A stretch of DNA of 64,000 nucleotides, from assembly GCF_028816455.1 (NCBI RefSeq), contig NZ_CP118246.1, forward strand, positions 558,001 through 622,000. Direction: 5' to 3'. Below are positions 39,952 through 50,483 of this stretch, piece by piece (position 1 is the first letter of the stretch; the number at the start of each line of letters is the position of its first letter). Source of the DNA: Devosia algicola. GTDB taxonomy: Bacteria > Pseudomonadota > Alphaproteobacteria > Rhizobiales > Devosiaceae. The position numbers and the translations under genes were made by a program. The notes below the pieces were generated by a model, which worked only from the letters and a program-made list of their open reading frames with translations, was not told where the DNA came from and made no database searches.

Positions 39952-42019
39952 ATGACCTCAATCAAGATAGACGGCCAACTCATTGAAGTTCCCGACCATT
40001 ACACGCTGATGCAAGCAGCCGAAGCAGCTGGCGCCGAAATACCGCGCTTTTGCTATCATGAGCGCCTGTCAGTTGCTGGCAATTGCCGCATGTGCCTGGT
40101 CGAAGTGAAGGGCGGGCCGCCCAAACCGACGGCGAGCCTGCGCCATGGGGGTAAAGGATTTGCGCCCCGGGCCGAATGGCGAGCCGCCCGAAATGTTTAC
40201 CAATACGCCCATGGTCAAGAAGGCCCGCGAAGGCGTGATGGAGTTCCTGCTGATCAACCATCCACTCGATTGCCCGATCTGCGATCAGGGTGGGGAATGT
40301 GACCTTCAGGATCAAGCCATGGCCTATGGCGTCGACAAGAACCGGTTTGCTGAAAATAAGCGGGCGGTTGAAGACAAATATATGGGGCCGTTGGTCAAGA
40401 CCTCGATGAACCGCTGCATCCATTGCACGCGCTGTGTCCGCTTTACGACCGAAGTCGCTGGCGTCGCTGAAATGGGGCTGCTGGGTCGCGGTGAAGATGC
40501 CGAGATCATCACCTATCTGGAAAAGGCGCTGTCAAGCGAACTGCAGGGCAATGTCATCGATCTGTGCCCTGTCGGCGCCCTCACGTCCAAGCCTTATGCG
40601 TTTCATGCCCGTCCATGGGAGTTGAACAAAACCGAGTCCATTGATGTGATGGATGCTCTGGGTTCCAATATCCGGGTCGACAGCCGTGGTAGCGCGGTCA
40701 TGCGCATCTTGCCGCGCGTCAATGAATCCATCAATGAAGAATGGATTTCTGACAAGACCCGCTACATTTGGGATGGGCTCAAGAGTCAGCGCCTCGATCG
40801 CCCCTATGTTCGTCGTGGCAAGAAGCTCGGCGCGGCTACTTGGGACGAGGCGTTTACAGCCATTGCCAAGGCGGTCAAGAAGCCCGGCGCCAGGATTGGC
40901 GCCATCGCGGGCGATTTGGCTGGTGTTGAGGAAATGTTCGCCCTCAAGGCATTGTTGGCCTCGTTGGACTCGAAAAGTGTTGATGCACGACCAACCAGTT
41001 TGGCACTGGATCCGTCCAAGGGACGCAGCAGCTATATTTTCAACCCCACCATTGCCGGGATCGAACAGGCCGACGCGATTTTGTTAATCGGCACCAATCC
41101 ACGCCACGAAGCCAGCGTCTTGAACGCACGCATTCGCAAGGTGTGGCGTGCCAGCAGTCTGCCAATAGGGGTTGTTGGACCCGCCGAAGACCTGACATAT
41201 AGCTACACCCACCTGGGTACAGGCGGGCAAAGCCTGGCGGACCTTGCCGCTGGAAAAGGCGAATTCGCCGAGACCTGGGCAAAGGCCAAAAACCCGCTGG
41301 TGATCGTGGGCGAGGGGGCAGCAACAGCGGACGTTCTGGCACAGGCGGCGGCCCTGGCAACGTCCGGCAAGGACATTGCCGAGGGCTGGAACGGGTTGGC
41401 CATTCTGCACAATGGCGCCGCGCGCGTGGGTGCCCTGGATATCGGCTTTGTGCCGGCCAAGGGCGCCATGAACACTGCCGCGATGCTCAAGGGCGATGCA
41501 GACGTACTTTTCGTGCTTGGCGCCGACGAATATGATTTGAGCGGTCTGGGTGACACGCTGGTAGTCTATATTGGTACACACGGCGACAATGGCGCCCATC
41601 GCGCCGATATCATTCTGCCCGGTGCTACCTACACCGAAAAAAGCGCCACCTACGTCAACACAGAGGGTCGCGTTCAGATGACGGCGCGCGCCGTATTCCC
41701 ACCCGGCGACGCCAAGGAAGACTGGGCGATCATTCGCGCGCTTTCGGGCGTGATCGGCAAGCCATTGCCATTCAACTCGCTGGCCCAATTGCGCGCCGCT
41801 ATCTATTTGATGCACCCTCATCTTGCTCGGATCGACGCCATTGAGCCGGGCAAGCTGGCTGACGTAAAAAAACTTGCCAATGCGTCGGCCAAGGTCAGTA
41901 AGGCAAAATTTGCCTCACCGATCACCGAATTTTATCTGAGTAATCCGATTGCCCGCGCCTCGGCCACCATGGGTGAATGTGCCGCGACCGCAGCTGGTCT
42001 GCGCCAGGCAGCGGAATAG
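39952..42019 (+). CDS. nuoG: NADH-quinone oxidoreductase subunit G, frame interrupted
   Basis: Large peripheral subunit with several iron-sulfur clusters. The N-terminal [2Fe-2S] motif [20 protein letters not shown] is split across pieces here ([15 protein letters not shown]). The break follows it, and removing one C at 40137/40138 restores GCGAGCTGC, giving TASCAMGVKD. The second frame has [15 protein letters not shown] and [10 protein letters not shown], then a molybdopterin-oxidoreductase-like domain. The corrected length is 688 residues. Confidence 0.95.
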
Positions 42020-42028
42020 GGGAGCGTT

Positions 42029-43124
42029 ATGGACTTTATTCTTTCAGCGCTCGACTATCTGCTGGGTGTACCCGGACTGGGCGGCACGCAGGTGGGCTTT
42101 ATCTATAAAGGACTGCTCCTGCTGATCGCGCTACTGATTTTTACCGCCTATATTCTGCTGGCAGACCGCAAGATCTGGGCGGCGGTGCAAATTCGCCGCG
42201 GCCCCAATGTGGTTGGGCCGTTCGGACTGTTGCAATCATTTGCCGATTTGCTCAAATTCGTGCTCAAGGAACCTGTCATTCCCGCCGGTGCCGACAAGTT
42301 GGTGTTTCTGCTCGCGCCATTCGTGCTGGCGATGCTCGCGCTGGCGGCATGGGTTGTTATCCCCATCGACGAAGGCTGGGCCCTGACGGATCTTAATGTC
42401 GGAATCCTGTATCTGCTGGCGATTTCCTCGCTCGGCGTTTACGGCGTGATCATGGGTGGTTGGGCGTCCAACTCGAAATATCCATTTCTTGGTGCGCTAC
42501 GCTCTGCTGCACAAATGGTCAGCTATGAAGTTTCGATCGGCCTGGTCATCATCACCGTGCTGCTGTGCGTCGGGTCATTGAACCTGACTGACATTGTCAT
42601 TGCGCAAAAACAGATGGGCCTGGCCCATATGATTGGACTGCCGCAACTGGCGTTCCTCAACTGGTTCTTCCTGCCGCTGTTCCCCATGTTCGTGGTGTTC
42701 TTCATTTCGCTATTGGCGGAAACCAACCGGCCCCCATTCGATCTGCCTGAAGCTGAGTCAGAGCCTGGTTGCGGGCTTCATGGTCGAATATGCCTCGACC
42801 CCCTATTTGCTGTTCATGCTGGGCGAATATATCTCGATCATCATGATGTGCGCGCTCACCACCATCCTGTTCCTGGGCGGCTGGGTGTCACCGATCGACC
42901 TGCCACCATTCACCTGGATCCCGGGCGCAGTCTGGTTCATTTTGAAGACCTCGCTGGTCTTCTTCATGGTCGCCATGGTGAAGGCCTTTGTGCCGCGATA
43001 TCGCTATGATCAGCTGATGCGGCTGGGCTGGAAAGTCTTCCTGCCCCTGTCGCTGGCGATGGTCATCATTCTTGCATTTATTCTTCAGCTTACCGGCTGG
43101 GGCTGGCACGGAGGGGTTGCCTGA
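42029..43124 (+). CDS. nuoH: NADH-quinone oxidoreductase subunit H, frame interrupted
   Basis: Membrane subunit connecting the quinone site to the proton channels, with about eight helices. Motifs include [19 protein letters not shown] and, at the break, [20 protein letters not shown], which is obtained by removing one C at 42764/42765 (GAGCCTG to GAGCTG). The corrected length is 364 residues. It overlaps nuoI by one base. Confidence 0.95.
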
Positions 43125-43613
43125 TGCGCGCCACCCAATTCCTGAATGCGCTATTGCTCAAGGAATTCGTTTCGACCTTCATTCTGTCGATGCGATATTT
43201 CTTCAAGCCAAAGGCAACCATCAATTATCCTTTCGAGAAGGGGCACGTCAGCCCCCGCTTTCGCGGTGAGCATGCGCTGCGCCGCTATCCAAACGGCGAA
43301 GAGCGGTGCATCGCCTGTAAATTGTGTGAAGCGATTTGCCCGGCGCAGGCGATTACCATCGAAGCAGGGCCACGCCAAAACGATGGTACGCGCCGTACCG
43401 TTCGCTATGACATCGACATGGTCAAATGCATCTATTGCGGTTTCTGTCAGGAAGCCTGCCCGGTGGACGCCATCGTTGAGGGGCCAAACTTCGAATTTGC
43501 AACAGAAACCCGCGAAGAGCCTCTATTTCTCCAAAGAGCGGCTCTTGGCGAACGGTGACAGGTGGGAGCGTGAAATCGCCCATAACCTGCTCGCCGATGC
43601 ACCCTATCGCTGA
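43124..43613 (+). CDS. nuoI: NADH-quinone oxidoreductase subunit I, frame interrupted
   Basis: Ferredoxin-like subunit with two [4Fe-4S] clusters (N6a, N6b): [16 protein letters not shown] and [16 protein letters not shown]. The last 30 codons are shifted; removing one C at 43520/43521 restores GAAGAGCTCTAT and gives [17 protein letters not shown]. The corrected length is 162 residues. Confidence 0.95.
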
Positions 43614-43624
43614 GAGGGAAGACG

Positions 43625-44233
43625 ATGAGCCTTCCACAGTTCTTTTTCTATGTGTTTTCAACCATTGCGGTCATTTCCGCGCTTATGGTGATTTCGTCGC
43701 GCAACCCCGTCCATTCGGTGCTGTTCCTGATCTTGGTATTTTTGAACGCCTCGGGCCTGTTTCTGCTGGCAGGTGCCGAATTCCTGGCGCTCCTGTTGGT
43801 CGTGGTCTATGTCGGCGCCGTGATGGTGCTGTTCCTGTTCGTCGTGATGATGCTCGATGTCGATTTTGGCTCGATGCGACAAGGAATATTGCAATATATG
43901 CCGATTGGCGTGGTTATCGGGGTCATCTTCCTGCTCGAACTGCTGTTGGTGGCCGGCAGCTTCGTAATTGCGCCACAGCTTGGCGGCGTCGCGACCATAC
44001 CCATCGATATGGGCGTGCAAAATACGCGGGCGCTGGGACTGGTAATTTACACGCGCTACGCCTTCCTGTTTGAAGGTGCCGGCGCGATCCTGTTGGTCGC
44101 CATGATCGGTGCCATCGTTCTGACCTTGCGTCACAAGGTCAACGTCAAGCGGCAGGATCCAGCCATTCAGACAGCGCGTCGGCCCGCCGATGCGATGAAA
44201 ATAGTCAAAGTCAAAAGCGGTCAAGGACTCTAG
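43625..44233 (+). CDS. nuoJ: NADH-quinone oxidoreductase subunit J
   Basis: Membrane subunit with five helices. The 202-residue protein has SRNPVHSVLFLILVF and the conserved LVVVYVGAVMVLFLFVVMML (part VYVGAVMVLFLFV). The frame is intact. Confidence 0.95.
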   Translation: MSLPQFFFYVFSTIAVISALMVISSRNPVHSVLFLILVFLNASGLFLLAGAEFLALLLVVVYVGAVMVLFLFVVMMLDVDFGSMRQGILQYMPIGVVIGVIFLLELLLVAGSFVIAPQLGGVATIPIDMGVQNTRALGLVIYTRYAFLFEGAGAILLVAMIGAIVLTLRHKVNVKRQDPAIQTARRPADAMKIVKVKSGQGL

Positions 44234-44242
44234 GGGGCGAAC

Positions 44243-44557
44243 ATGGGCTTGGAAATCGGGCTCGGTCACTATCTGACCGTAGCGGCAATCCTGTTCACGC
44301 TTGGCGTGTTCGGCATATTTCTCAACCGGAAGAACGTCATCATTATCTTGATGTCGGTCGAACTGATCCTGTTGGCGGTGAACCTCAACTTTGTGGCGTT
44401 CTCGGCGGCTCTCAATGATTTGCAGGGGCAGGTATTCGCCCTGCTGATCCTGACCGTGGCGGCCGCAGAGGCGGCAATTGGCCTGGCCATTCTGGTAATT
44501 TTCTATCGCAACCGCGGCTCCATTGCGGTTGACGATGTCAACATGATGAAGGGCTAG
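44243..44557 (+). CDS. nuoK: NADH-quinone oxidoreductase subunit K
   Basis: Small three-helix membrane subunit related to MnhC. The 104 residues carry the conserved glutamates in [14 protein letters not shown] and [13 protein letters not shown], which take part in proton transfer. The frame is intact and nuoL follows after nine bases. Confidence 0.96.
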   Translation: MGLEIGLGHYLTVAAILFTLGVFGIFLNRKNVIIILMSVELILLAVNLNFVAFSAALNDLQGQVFALLILTVAAAEAAIGLAILVIFYRNRGSIAVDDVNMMKG

Positions 44558-44566
44558 AAGCTCGCC

Positions 44567-46595
44567 ATGATCCAAGCGATTGTTTTTCTGCCCCTGATCG
44601 GCGCGCTTATAGCTGGGCTTTTCGGCCGCCAGATCGGTCATCGCAACAGCGAATATATTACGACGGGACTGCTCATCATTGGGGCGGTATTATCCTGGAT
44701 CGTCTTCCTGCCAATGGCGTTTGGCGGCGGTGAGGCCGTGGAAGGCGCCGCGCACGCCGAAGCCTTCAAAGTTGAGGTAATGCGCTGGATCCAGGTTGGT
44801 GACATGGATTTGCGCTGGGTCTTGCGCGTCGACACGCTCACAGCAATCATGCTGGTTGTCGTCAATACCGTCTCCAGCCTCGTGCACGTCTATTCTATTG
44901 GCTATATGAACGACGATCCGCATCGGTCGCGCTTTTTTGCCTATCTGTCGCTGTTTACCTTCGCCATGCTGATGCTGGTGACAGCGGACAACTTCCTCCA
45001 AATGTTCTTTGGTTGGGAAGGCGTCGGGCTGGCCTCCTATTTGCTCATCGGCTTCTGGTACACAAAACCCTCGGCCAATGCGGCGGCCATGAAGGCGTTT
45101 ATTGTCAACCGCGTTGGCGACTTTGGCTTCGCCTTGGGCATCTTCGGCGCGTTCATGGTTCTCGGACACATCGATTTTGACGGTGCGTTCCATGCCGTCG
45201 AAGGCGCCAAGGACACCAGCATCAATTTCCTTTCCTGGAATTTTGACGCCATGACCGTTGTGTGCCTGCTGCTGTTCATGGGTGCCATGGGCAAGTCGGC
45301 GCAGTTCTTGCTGCATACATGGCTGCCTGACGCCATGGAAGGTCCGACACCGGTATCCGCATTGATCCATGCCGCCACCATGGTGACGGCGGGCGTCTTC
45401 ATGGTGGCGCGTCTGTCGCCCCTGTTTGAAGCCTCGCCCACCGCCATGACCTTTGTCCTGATTATCGGGGCGATCACGGCCTTCTTTGCTGCCACTGTCG
45501 GGCTGGTCCAAAACGATATCAAACGCGTAATTGCCTATTCGACCTGTTCTCAGCTTGGCTACATGTTTGTGGCATTGGGGGCAGGTGCCTATTCGGCCGG
45601 TATTTTTCACCTGTTCACTCATGCCTTTTTCAAGGCGCTGCTGTTTCTCGGCGCCGGCTCGGTTATTCACGCCATGCATCACGAGCAGGACATGCGCAAC
45701 ATGGGTGGCCTCCGGCACAAAATTCCGGTGACCTACGCCATGATGCTGATTGGCACGCTGGCACTGACCGGGGTCGGTATTCCGGGCACGTCGCTGGGTT
45801 TTGCCGGTTTCTTTTCCAAGGATTCCATCATCGAAGCGTCATATGCCGTCGGTGGCAATGCGGGCGCGTTTGCGTTCTGGATGCTGGTTATCGCCGCGCT
45901 GTTCACAAGTTTTTATTCGTGGCGCCTGATTTTCATGACTTTTCATGGCAAGCCGCGTCACGACGCGCCAAGCCAGGATCATGCCCATGATGAGCATGGC
46001 CACGATCATGGCAGCGCCTACGACAACGCCCATGAAAGCCCTAACGTCATGCTGGTGCCGCTCTATTTTCTTGCGGCGGGTGCGGTGCTGAGTGGCGTTG
46101 TATTCTATGGCATATTCTTCCACGACATTGGTCACATCGAGCATTTCTTCAACGGTTCGATTGTTGTCGATCATGAAATTCTTGAAGGTGCCCACGCCGC
46201 GCCGCTCTGGGCGAAATGGTCGGCAAGCCTTGCCATGGTCTTTGGCTTCATTATTGCCTGGTATATGTATATCCGCGATCCAAGCACGCCCAAAAGGCTG
46301 GCCGACACCAATCCGGGCCTCTACCAGTTCCTCTTGAACAAATGGTATTTTGACGAATTGTACGATCGCATCTTTGTGCGACCCGCCTTGTGGATTGGCC
46401 GGTTTCTCTGGCAGCGGTTTGACGATCAACTCATTGACCAGACGGTCACTGAAGGTCTCGGCCGTCGGGTACAGAACGTGACCGCTTGGGTTGTGCGCCT
46501 GCAGTCGGGCTACCTCTACCACTACGCGTTCGCCATGCTCATTGGGGTGGCAGGCTCTATTGACCTGGGCCATTGCGGCCGGGGGACTGATCTGA
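44567..46595 (+). CDS. nuoL: NADH-quinone oxidoreductase subunit L, 3' end shifted into nuoM frame
   Basis: Antiporter-like proton-pumping subunit with the long lateral helix. Motifs include [17 protein letters not shown] and [19 protein letters not shown], and there is a His-rich loop (HDEHGHDHG). One G too many at 46553/46554 shifts the last 14 codons, removes the stop and joins the gene in frame to nuoM, giving an 1181-codon run. Removing it restores GCAGCTCTA and the ending [12 protein letters not shown] with a stop that overlaps the nuoM ATG. The corrected length is 675 residues. Confidence 0.93.
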
Positions 46596-48112
46596 TGACT
46601 TTCGAAAATTCCATTCTTACGCTTACAACCTTTCTGCCGCTGCTGGGCGCGTTCATCCTGTTGTTCATGACCGGCAAGGACGAAAGCGCGCTCAATCGCA
46701 TCCGCTGGGTGGCGCTCGTCACCACTCTCGTGACCCTATTGCTGTCGCTTATGGTGTGGGCCCAATTCGACGCTTCCAATCCGGGCTTTCAGTTTGTTGT
46801 CAACAAGCCATGGATTGGCGAAAGCATCGGCTATCGCGTTGGTGTCGACGGCATTTCTGTACTGTTCGTGGTTCTGTCCGCGCTGTTGATGCCATTCTGC
46901 GTGCTGGCCAGTTGGGAATCTGTCCAGGTCCGCGTGCGCGAATACATGATCGTGTTCCTGATCCTTGAAACGCTGATGATCGGTGTTTTCACCACGCTTG
47001 ATCTGGCCATGTTCTACGTGTTCTTCGAAGGAACGCTTTTGCCGATGTTCCTGATCATCGGTATCTGGGGCGGCAAACGTCGCATTCAGGCAAGCTACAA
47101 GTTCTTCTTCTACACCTTCACCGGCTCGGTCCTGATGCTGCTGGCGATCATGGGCATGTACTGGAACGCAGGCACCACCGACATTTCCAAACTGTTGACC
47201 CACGATTTTCCGGTGGGTATGCAGACCTGGCTGTGGCTGGCGTTTTTTGCTTCTCTGGCGGTCAAGATGCCGATGTGGCCATTCCATCGCTGGTTGCCCG
47301 AGGCCCACGTGGAGGCGCCGACGGCCGGTTCGGTCATTCTGGCGGCGATCCTGCTCAAGCTTGGCGGCTACGGCTTCCTGCGCTTCTCGCTGCCCATGTT
47401 CCCTGACGCGTCGCTGTATTTTGCCAATTTCGTCTTCGTACTGTCCGTCGCCGCGATTATTGTCACCTCGCTGGTCGCGCTGGTGCAGACCGATATGAAA
47501 AAGCTGATCGCATATTCGTCGGTGGCGCATATGGGCTTTGTGACCATGGGCATCTTTGCTGGCAACGCTCTCGGTGTTCAGGGCGCGGTGTTCCAGATGA
47601 TCTCGCACGGTATTGTATCCGGCGCGCTGTTCTTGAGTGTCGGCGTCATCTACGACCGTATGCACACGCGTGATATTGTTGCCTATGGCGGGCTGGTCGA
47701 GCGGATGCCGCGCTACGCCTTTGCCTTCATGGTGTTCACCATGGCAAATGTCGGCCTGCCGGGTACTTCGGGCTTTGTCGGTGAATTTCTCACCATGATC
47801 GGTATTTTCCAGGTCAACACCTGGGTCGCGTTCGGCGCCGCTTTCGGGGTGATCTTTTCAGCGTGTTACGCCTTGTGGCTCTATCGCCGGATCATATTCG
47901 GCGCACTCACCAAGGAAAGCCTCAAAAGCATTCTTGACCTCAATATGCGCGAAAAATTCACGCTTTATCCGTTGATTGCGTTGATCATTTTCTTCGGCTT
48001 TTATCCAGCGCCAATTCTCGACGCCACCGCGGCTTCGGTCAATGCGCTCGTTTCCCACTATAGTGCTGCAGTTGATGCCCCGGCGGCAATTGCAGCTGCT
48101 GTAGCGCATTAG
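46595..48112 (+). CDS. nuoM: NADH-quinone oxidoreductase subunit M
   Basis: Second antiporter-like subunit. The 505-residue protein begins [18 protein letters not shown] and contains [21 protein letters not shown] and [15 protein letters not shown]. Its start overlaps the corrected nuoL stop. As deposited it appears as the C-terminal half of a NuoL-NuoM fusion, which is almost certainly produced by the extra base in nuoL. Confidence 0.95.
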   Translation: MTFENSILTLTTFLPLLGAFILLFMTGKDESALNRIRWVALVTTLVTLLLSLMVWAQFDASNPGFQFVVNKPWIGESIGYRVGVDGISVLFVVLSALLMPFCVLASWESVQVRVREYMIVFLILETLMIGVFTTLDLAMFYVFFEGTLLPMFLIIGIWGGKRRIQASYKFFFYTFTGSVLMLLAIMGMYWNAGTTDISKLLTHDFPVGMQTWLWLAFFASLAVKMPMWPFHRWLPEAHVEAPTAGSVILAAILLKLGGYGFLRFSLPMFPDASLYFANFVFVLSVAAIIVTSLVALVQTDMKKLIAYSSVAHMGFVTMGIFAGNALGVQGAVFQMISHGIVSGALFLSVGVIYDRMHTRDIVAYGGLVERMPRYAFAFMVFTMANVGLPGTSGFVGEFLTMIGIFQVNTWVAFGAAFGVIFSACYALWLYRRIIFGALTKESLKSILDLNMREKFTLYPLIALIIFFGFYPAPILDATAASVNALVSHYSAAVDAPAAIAAAVAH

Positions 48113-48121
48113 GAGGGGCCA

Positions 48122-49567
48122 ATGGGTTCCGACGTCACCTCATTTGCCAGTCTGGCACCAATTTTCCCTGAAATGGCAATTGCCATCGGCGCGGTGGTTC
48201 TGCTGCTCGTCGGTGTGGTCATCAACAAGGAACGCTCGATAGGCATCAGCTATGCCGCCATCGTGCTGCTGCTGGTTGTGGCCGCGCTGACGATGTTTCA
48301 GGGGCAGGACGGCATCCTGTTCAATGGCACCTTTATCGCCGATGGGTTCAGCCGTTACATGAAGGCGTTGGTATTGGGTGGATCAGCTTTTGCGCTGATG
48401 TTGGCTTTGCCCAATGCGGTAGAGCAGGGCGTTCACAAGTTCGAATATGCAGTGCTCGTGCTGTTGGCGACGCTTGGCATGATGATGATGGTGTCGGCCA
48501 ATGATCTCATGACCCTCTATGTCGGGTTGGAGTTGCAGTCGCTGGCGCTTTATGTCGTGGCGGCGATCAAACGCGATGACAGCCGCGCTACCGAGGCGGG
48601 ACTCAAATATTTCGTACTGGGCGCGCTGTCGTCGGGCATGCTGTTATATGGTGCCTCAATGGTCTATGGCTTTACCGGCACAACCAACCTGCCGGCTATA
48701 TTGGCCCAGATCACCGCCGAAGGGCGCTCGATTGGCCTGATCTTCGGCCTTGTGTTCCTTCTGGCCGGTGTTGCCTTCAAGATTTCCGCCGTACCGTTCC
48801 ACATGTGGACGCCGGACGTTTATGAAGGCGCGCCAACCCCGGTCACAGCACTATTTGCGACCGCCCCAAAAGTCGCAGCAATGGCGCTGATGGTGCGGTT
48901 GGTGTCCAACACCTTTGCCCCGATTGCCCACGACTGGCAGCAAATTTTGATTTTTCTGTCGATTGCATCAATGGTTCTGGCCGCGTTTGCCGCGATCGGC
49001 CAGAAGTCGATCAAGCGCCTGATTGCCTACTCCTCCATCGGTCACGTCGGTTTTGCGCTCGTCGGGCTGTCAGCGGCCAATCAGGGCGGTGTCGAGGGCG
49101 TTGCGATCTATATGGCAATTTATGTGACAATGACGATTGGCATGTTTGCCTGCCTCCTGTCCTTGCGTACCGAAAACGGCGAAATCGAGAATATCGAGGA
49201 CTTTGCCGGTGTCGCACAGACCCGCCCCTATGTGGCCGCGATCATGGCCGTTGTCATGTTCTCATTGATCGGCATGCCGCCGCTCGCCGGGTTCTTTGCC
49301 AAGTGGCACGTTTTCCTGGCGGCCATCGACGCGCAGCTTTACCTGTTGGCCGTGATCGGCGTCCTGGCGAGTGCGGTCAGTGCATTCTATTATCTGCGCA
49401 TCGTCAAACTGATGTATTTTGATGAGCCGCGCCAGACCTTTGCAGCGGTGCCCAATGAGTTGGGTATCATAATGGGAATTTCCGGCTTTCTGCTGGTGAC
49501 CTATTATTTCACCGTTGGCGGGGCACTTGCGGGCGTTGCCCACATGGCAGCAGGAAGTCTGTTCTAG
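48122..49567 (+). CDS. nuoN: NADH-quinone oxidoreductase subunit N
   Basis: Third antiporter-like membrane subunit, last of the complex I operon. The 481 residues include LMTLYVGLELQSLALYVV, FKISAVPFHMWTPDVYEGAP and SIKRLIAYSSIGHVGFAL. The stop is directly followed by the GTG of birA, so the operon continues into birA. Confidence 0.96.
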   Translation: MGSDVTSFASLAPIFPEMAIAIGAVVLLLVGVVINKERSIGISYAAIVLLLVVAALTMFQGQDGILFNGTFIADGFSRYMKALVLGGSAFALMLALPNAVEQGVHKFEYAVLVLLATLGMMMMVSANDLMTLYVGLELQSLALYVVAAIKRDDSRATEAGLKYFVLGALSSGMLLYGASMVYGFTGTTNLPAILAQITAEGRSIGLIFGLVFLLAGVAFKISAVPFHMWTPDVYEGAPTPVTALFATAPKVAAMALMVRLVSNTFAPIAHDWQQILIFLSIASMVLAAFAAIGQKSIKRLIAYSSIGHVGFALVGLSAANQGGVEGVAIYMAIYVTMTIGMFACLLSLRTENGEIENIEDFAGVAQTRPYVAAIMAVVMFSLIGMPPLAGFFAKWHVFLAAIDAQLYLLAVIGVLASAVSAFYYLRIVKLMYFDEPRQTFAAVPNELGIIMGISGFLLVTYYFTVGGALAGVAHMAAGSLF

Positions 49568-50404
49568 GTGACGGCATTTGCCCTCGGGCCCAAGGCACGC
49601 ACGGCAGGTTATCGGCTGTGCGGGTTCGACGCCGTCGGCTCGACCAATAGCGAAGCATTGACAGCGGCGACAGGCGGAGATGCTGGCGGCATCTGGTTTG
49701 CAGCCTTGCAGCAGACAGCAGGACGAGGCCGACGAGGGAGACAATGGTCTACCCCGCACGGCAATCTGGCCGCAACGTTGCTGATCATCCCCGATGCCGA
49801 TCCGGCGGCGGCAGCGACGCTTGGATTTGTGGCGGGCGTTTCGTTGAATAGGGCGCTTGGTCAATTGTTGCCTGCGACTGATATAAGGATCGGCATCGAT
49901 GGTGCGGACGGTATCGGGCACAGTCAGGGCGCCCGCATAGCACTCAAATGGCCAAATGACGTGCTGGCGGACGGCGCCAAGCTGGCAGGCATATTGCTCG
50001 AGGCACAAAAACTGGACGATGGGCGTCACGCCATCGCCATCGGTTTTGGGGTCAACGCGGTGGCGGCGCCCGATGGACTGCCCTATCCAGCAACCAGCTT
50101 GACCGAACTCGGCGTCGCGCGCTCGGCGCAGCAGATATTTGAATCATTGAGTGATTGCTGGGTGGATGTCTTTGGCCTTTGGGCAGACGGACACGGCATC
50201 GCTGCGGTGTTGGACTATTGGCGCCAGGCTGCCGCTGGCATCGGCGCGCCGGTGTCGGTCAACCAGAACGGACAGATCGTTCGCGGCATTTTCGAAACGA
50301 TAGACGACGCCGGAAGGCTGATCGTACGCGCTGACAATGACGCACGTATAGCGATCACCGCCGGTGACGTACATTTTGGGGCAACGGCCAGCGCCCGAAG
50401 CTGA
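49568..50404 (+). CDS. birA: Biotin-[acetyl-CoA-carboxylase] ligase
   Basis: Attaches biotin to the carboxyl carrier protein. The 278-residue enzyme lacks the N-terminal helix-turn-helix of the E. coli repressor form. It shows DAVGSTNSEAL, QTAGRGRRGRQW and LKWPNDVLADGAKLAGIL, plus the small C-terminal SH3-like domain. The GTG start touches the nuoN stop; position after nuoN is usual in Hyphomicrobiales. Confidence 0.92.
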   Translation: MTAFALGPKARTAGYRLCGFDAVGSTNSEALTAATGGDAGGIWFAALQQTAGRGRRGRQWSTPHGNLAATLLIIPDADPAAAATLGFVAGVSLNRALGQLLPATDIRIGIDGADGIGHSQGARIALKWPNDVLADGAKLAGILLEAQKLDDGRHAIAIGFGVNAVAAPDGLPYPATSLTELGVARSAQQIFESLSDCWVDVFGLWADGHGIAAVLDYWRQAAAGIGAPVSVNQNGQIVRGIFETIDDAGRLIVRADNDARIAITAGDVHFGATASARS

Positions 50405-50483
50405 CCAGGAAACATCGCGGCAGCAACGAAACCGGGAATTTTCCCGGCACGTGCGCCGCATTATACAAGGACGAGTTGAACCC

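Noticed and set aside
44567..48112. Natural NuoL-NuoM fusion protein
   Set aside because: The junction is non-homologous, and one extra base at an AGCTC site explains it; see the corrected nuoL and nuoM.
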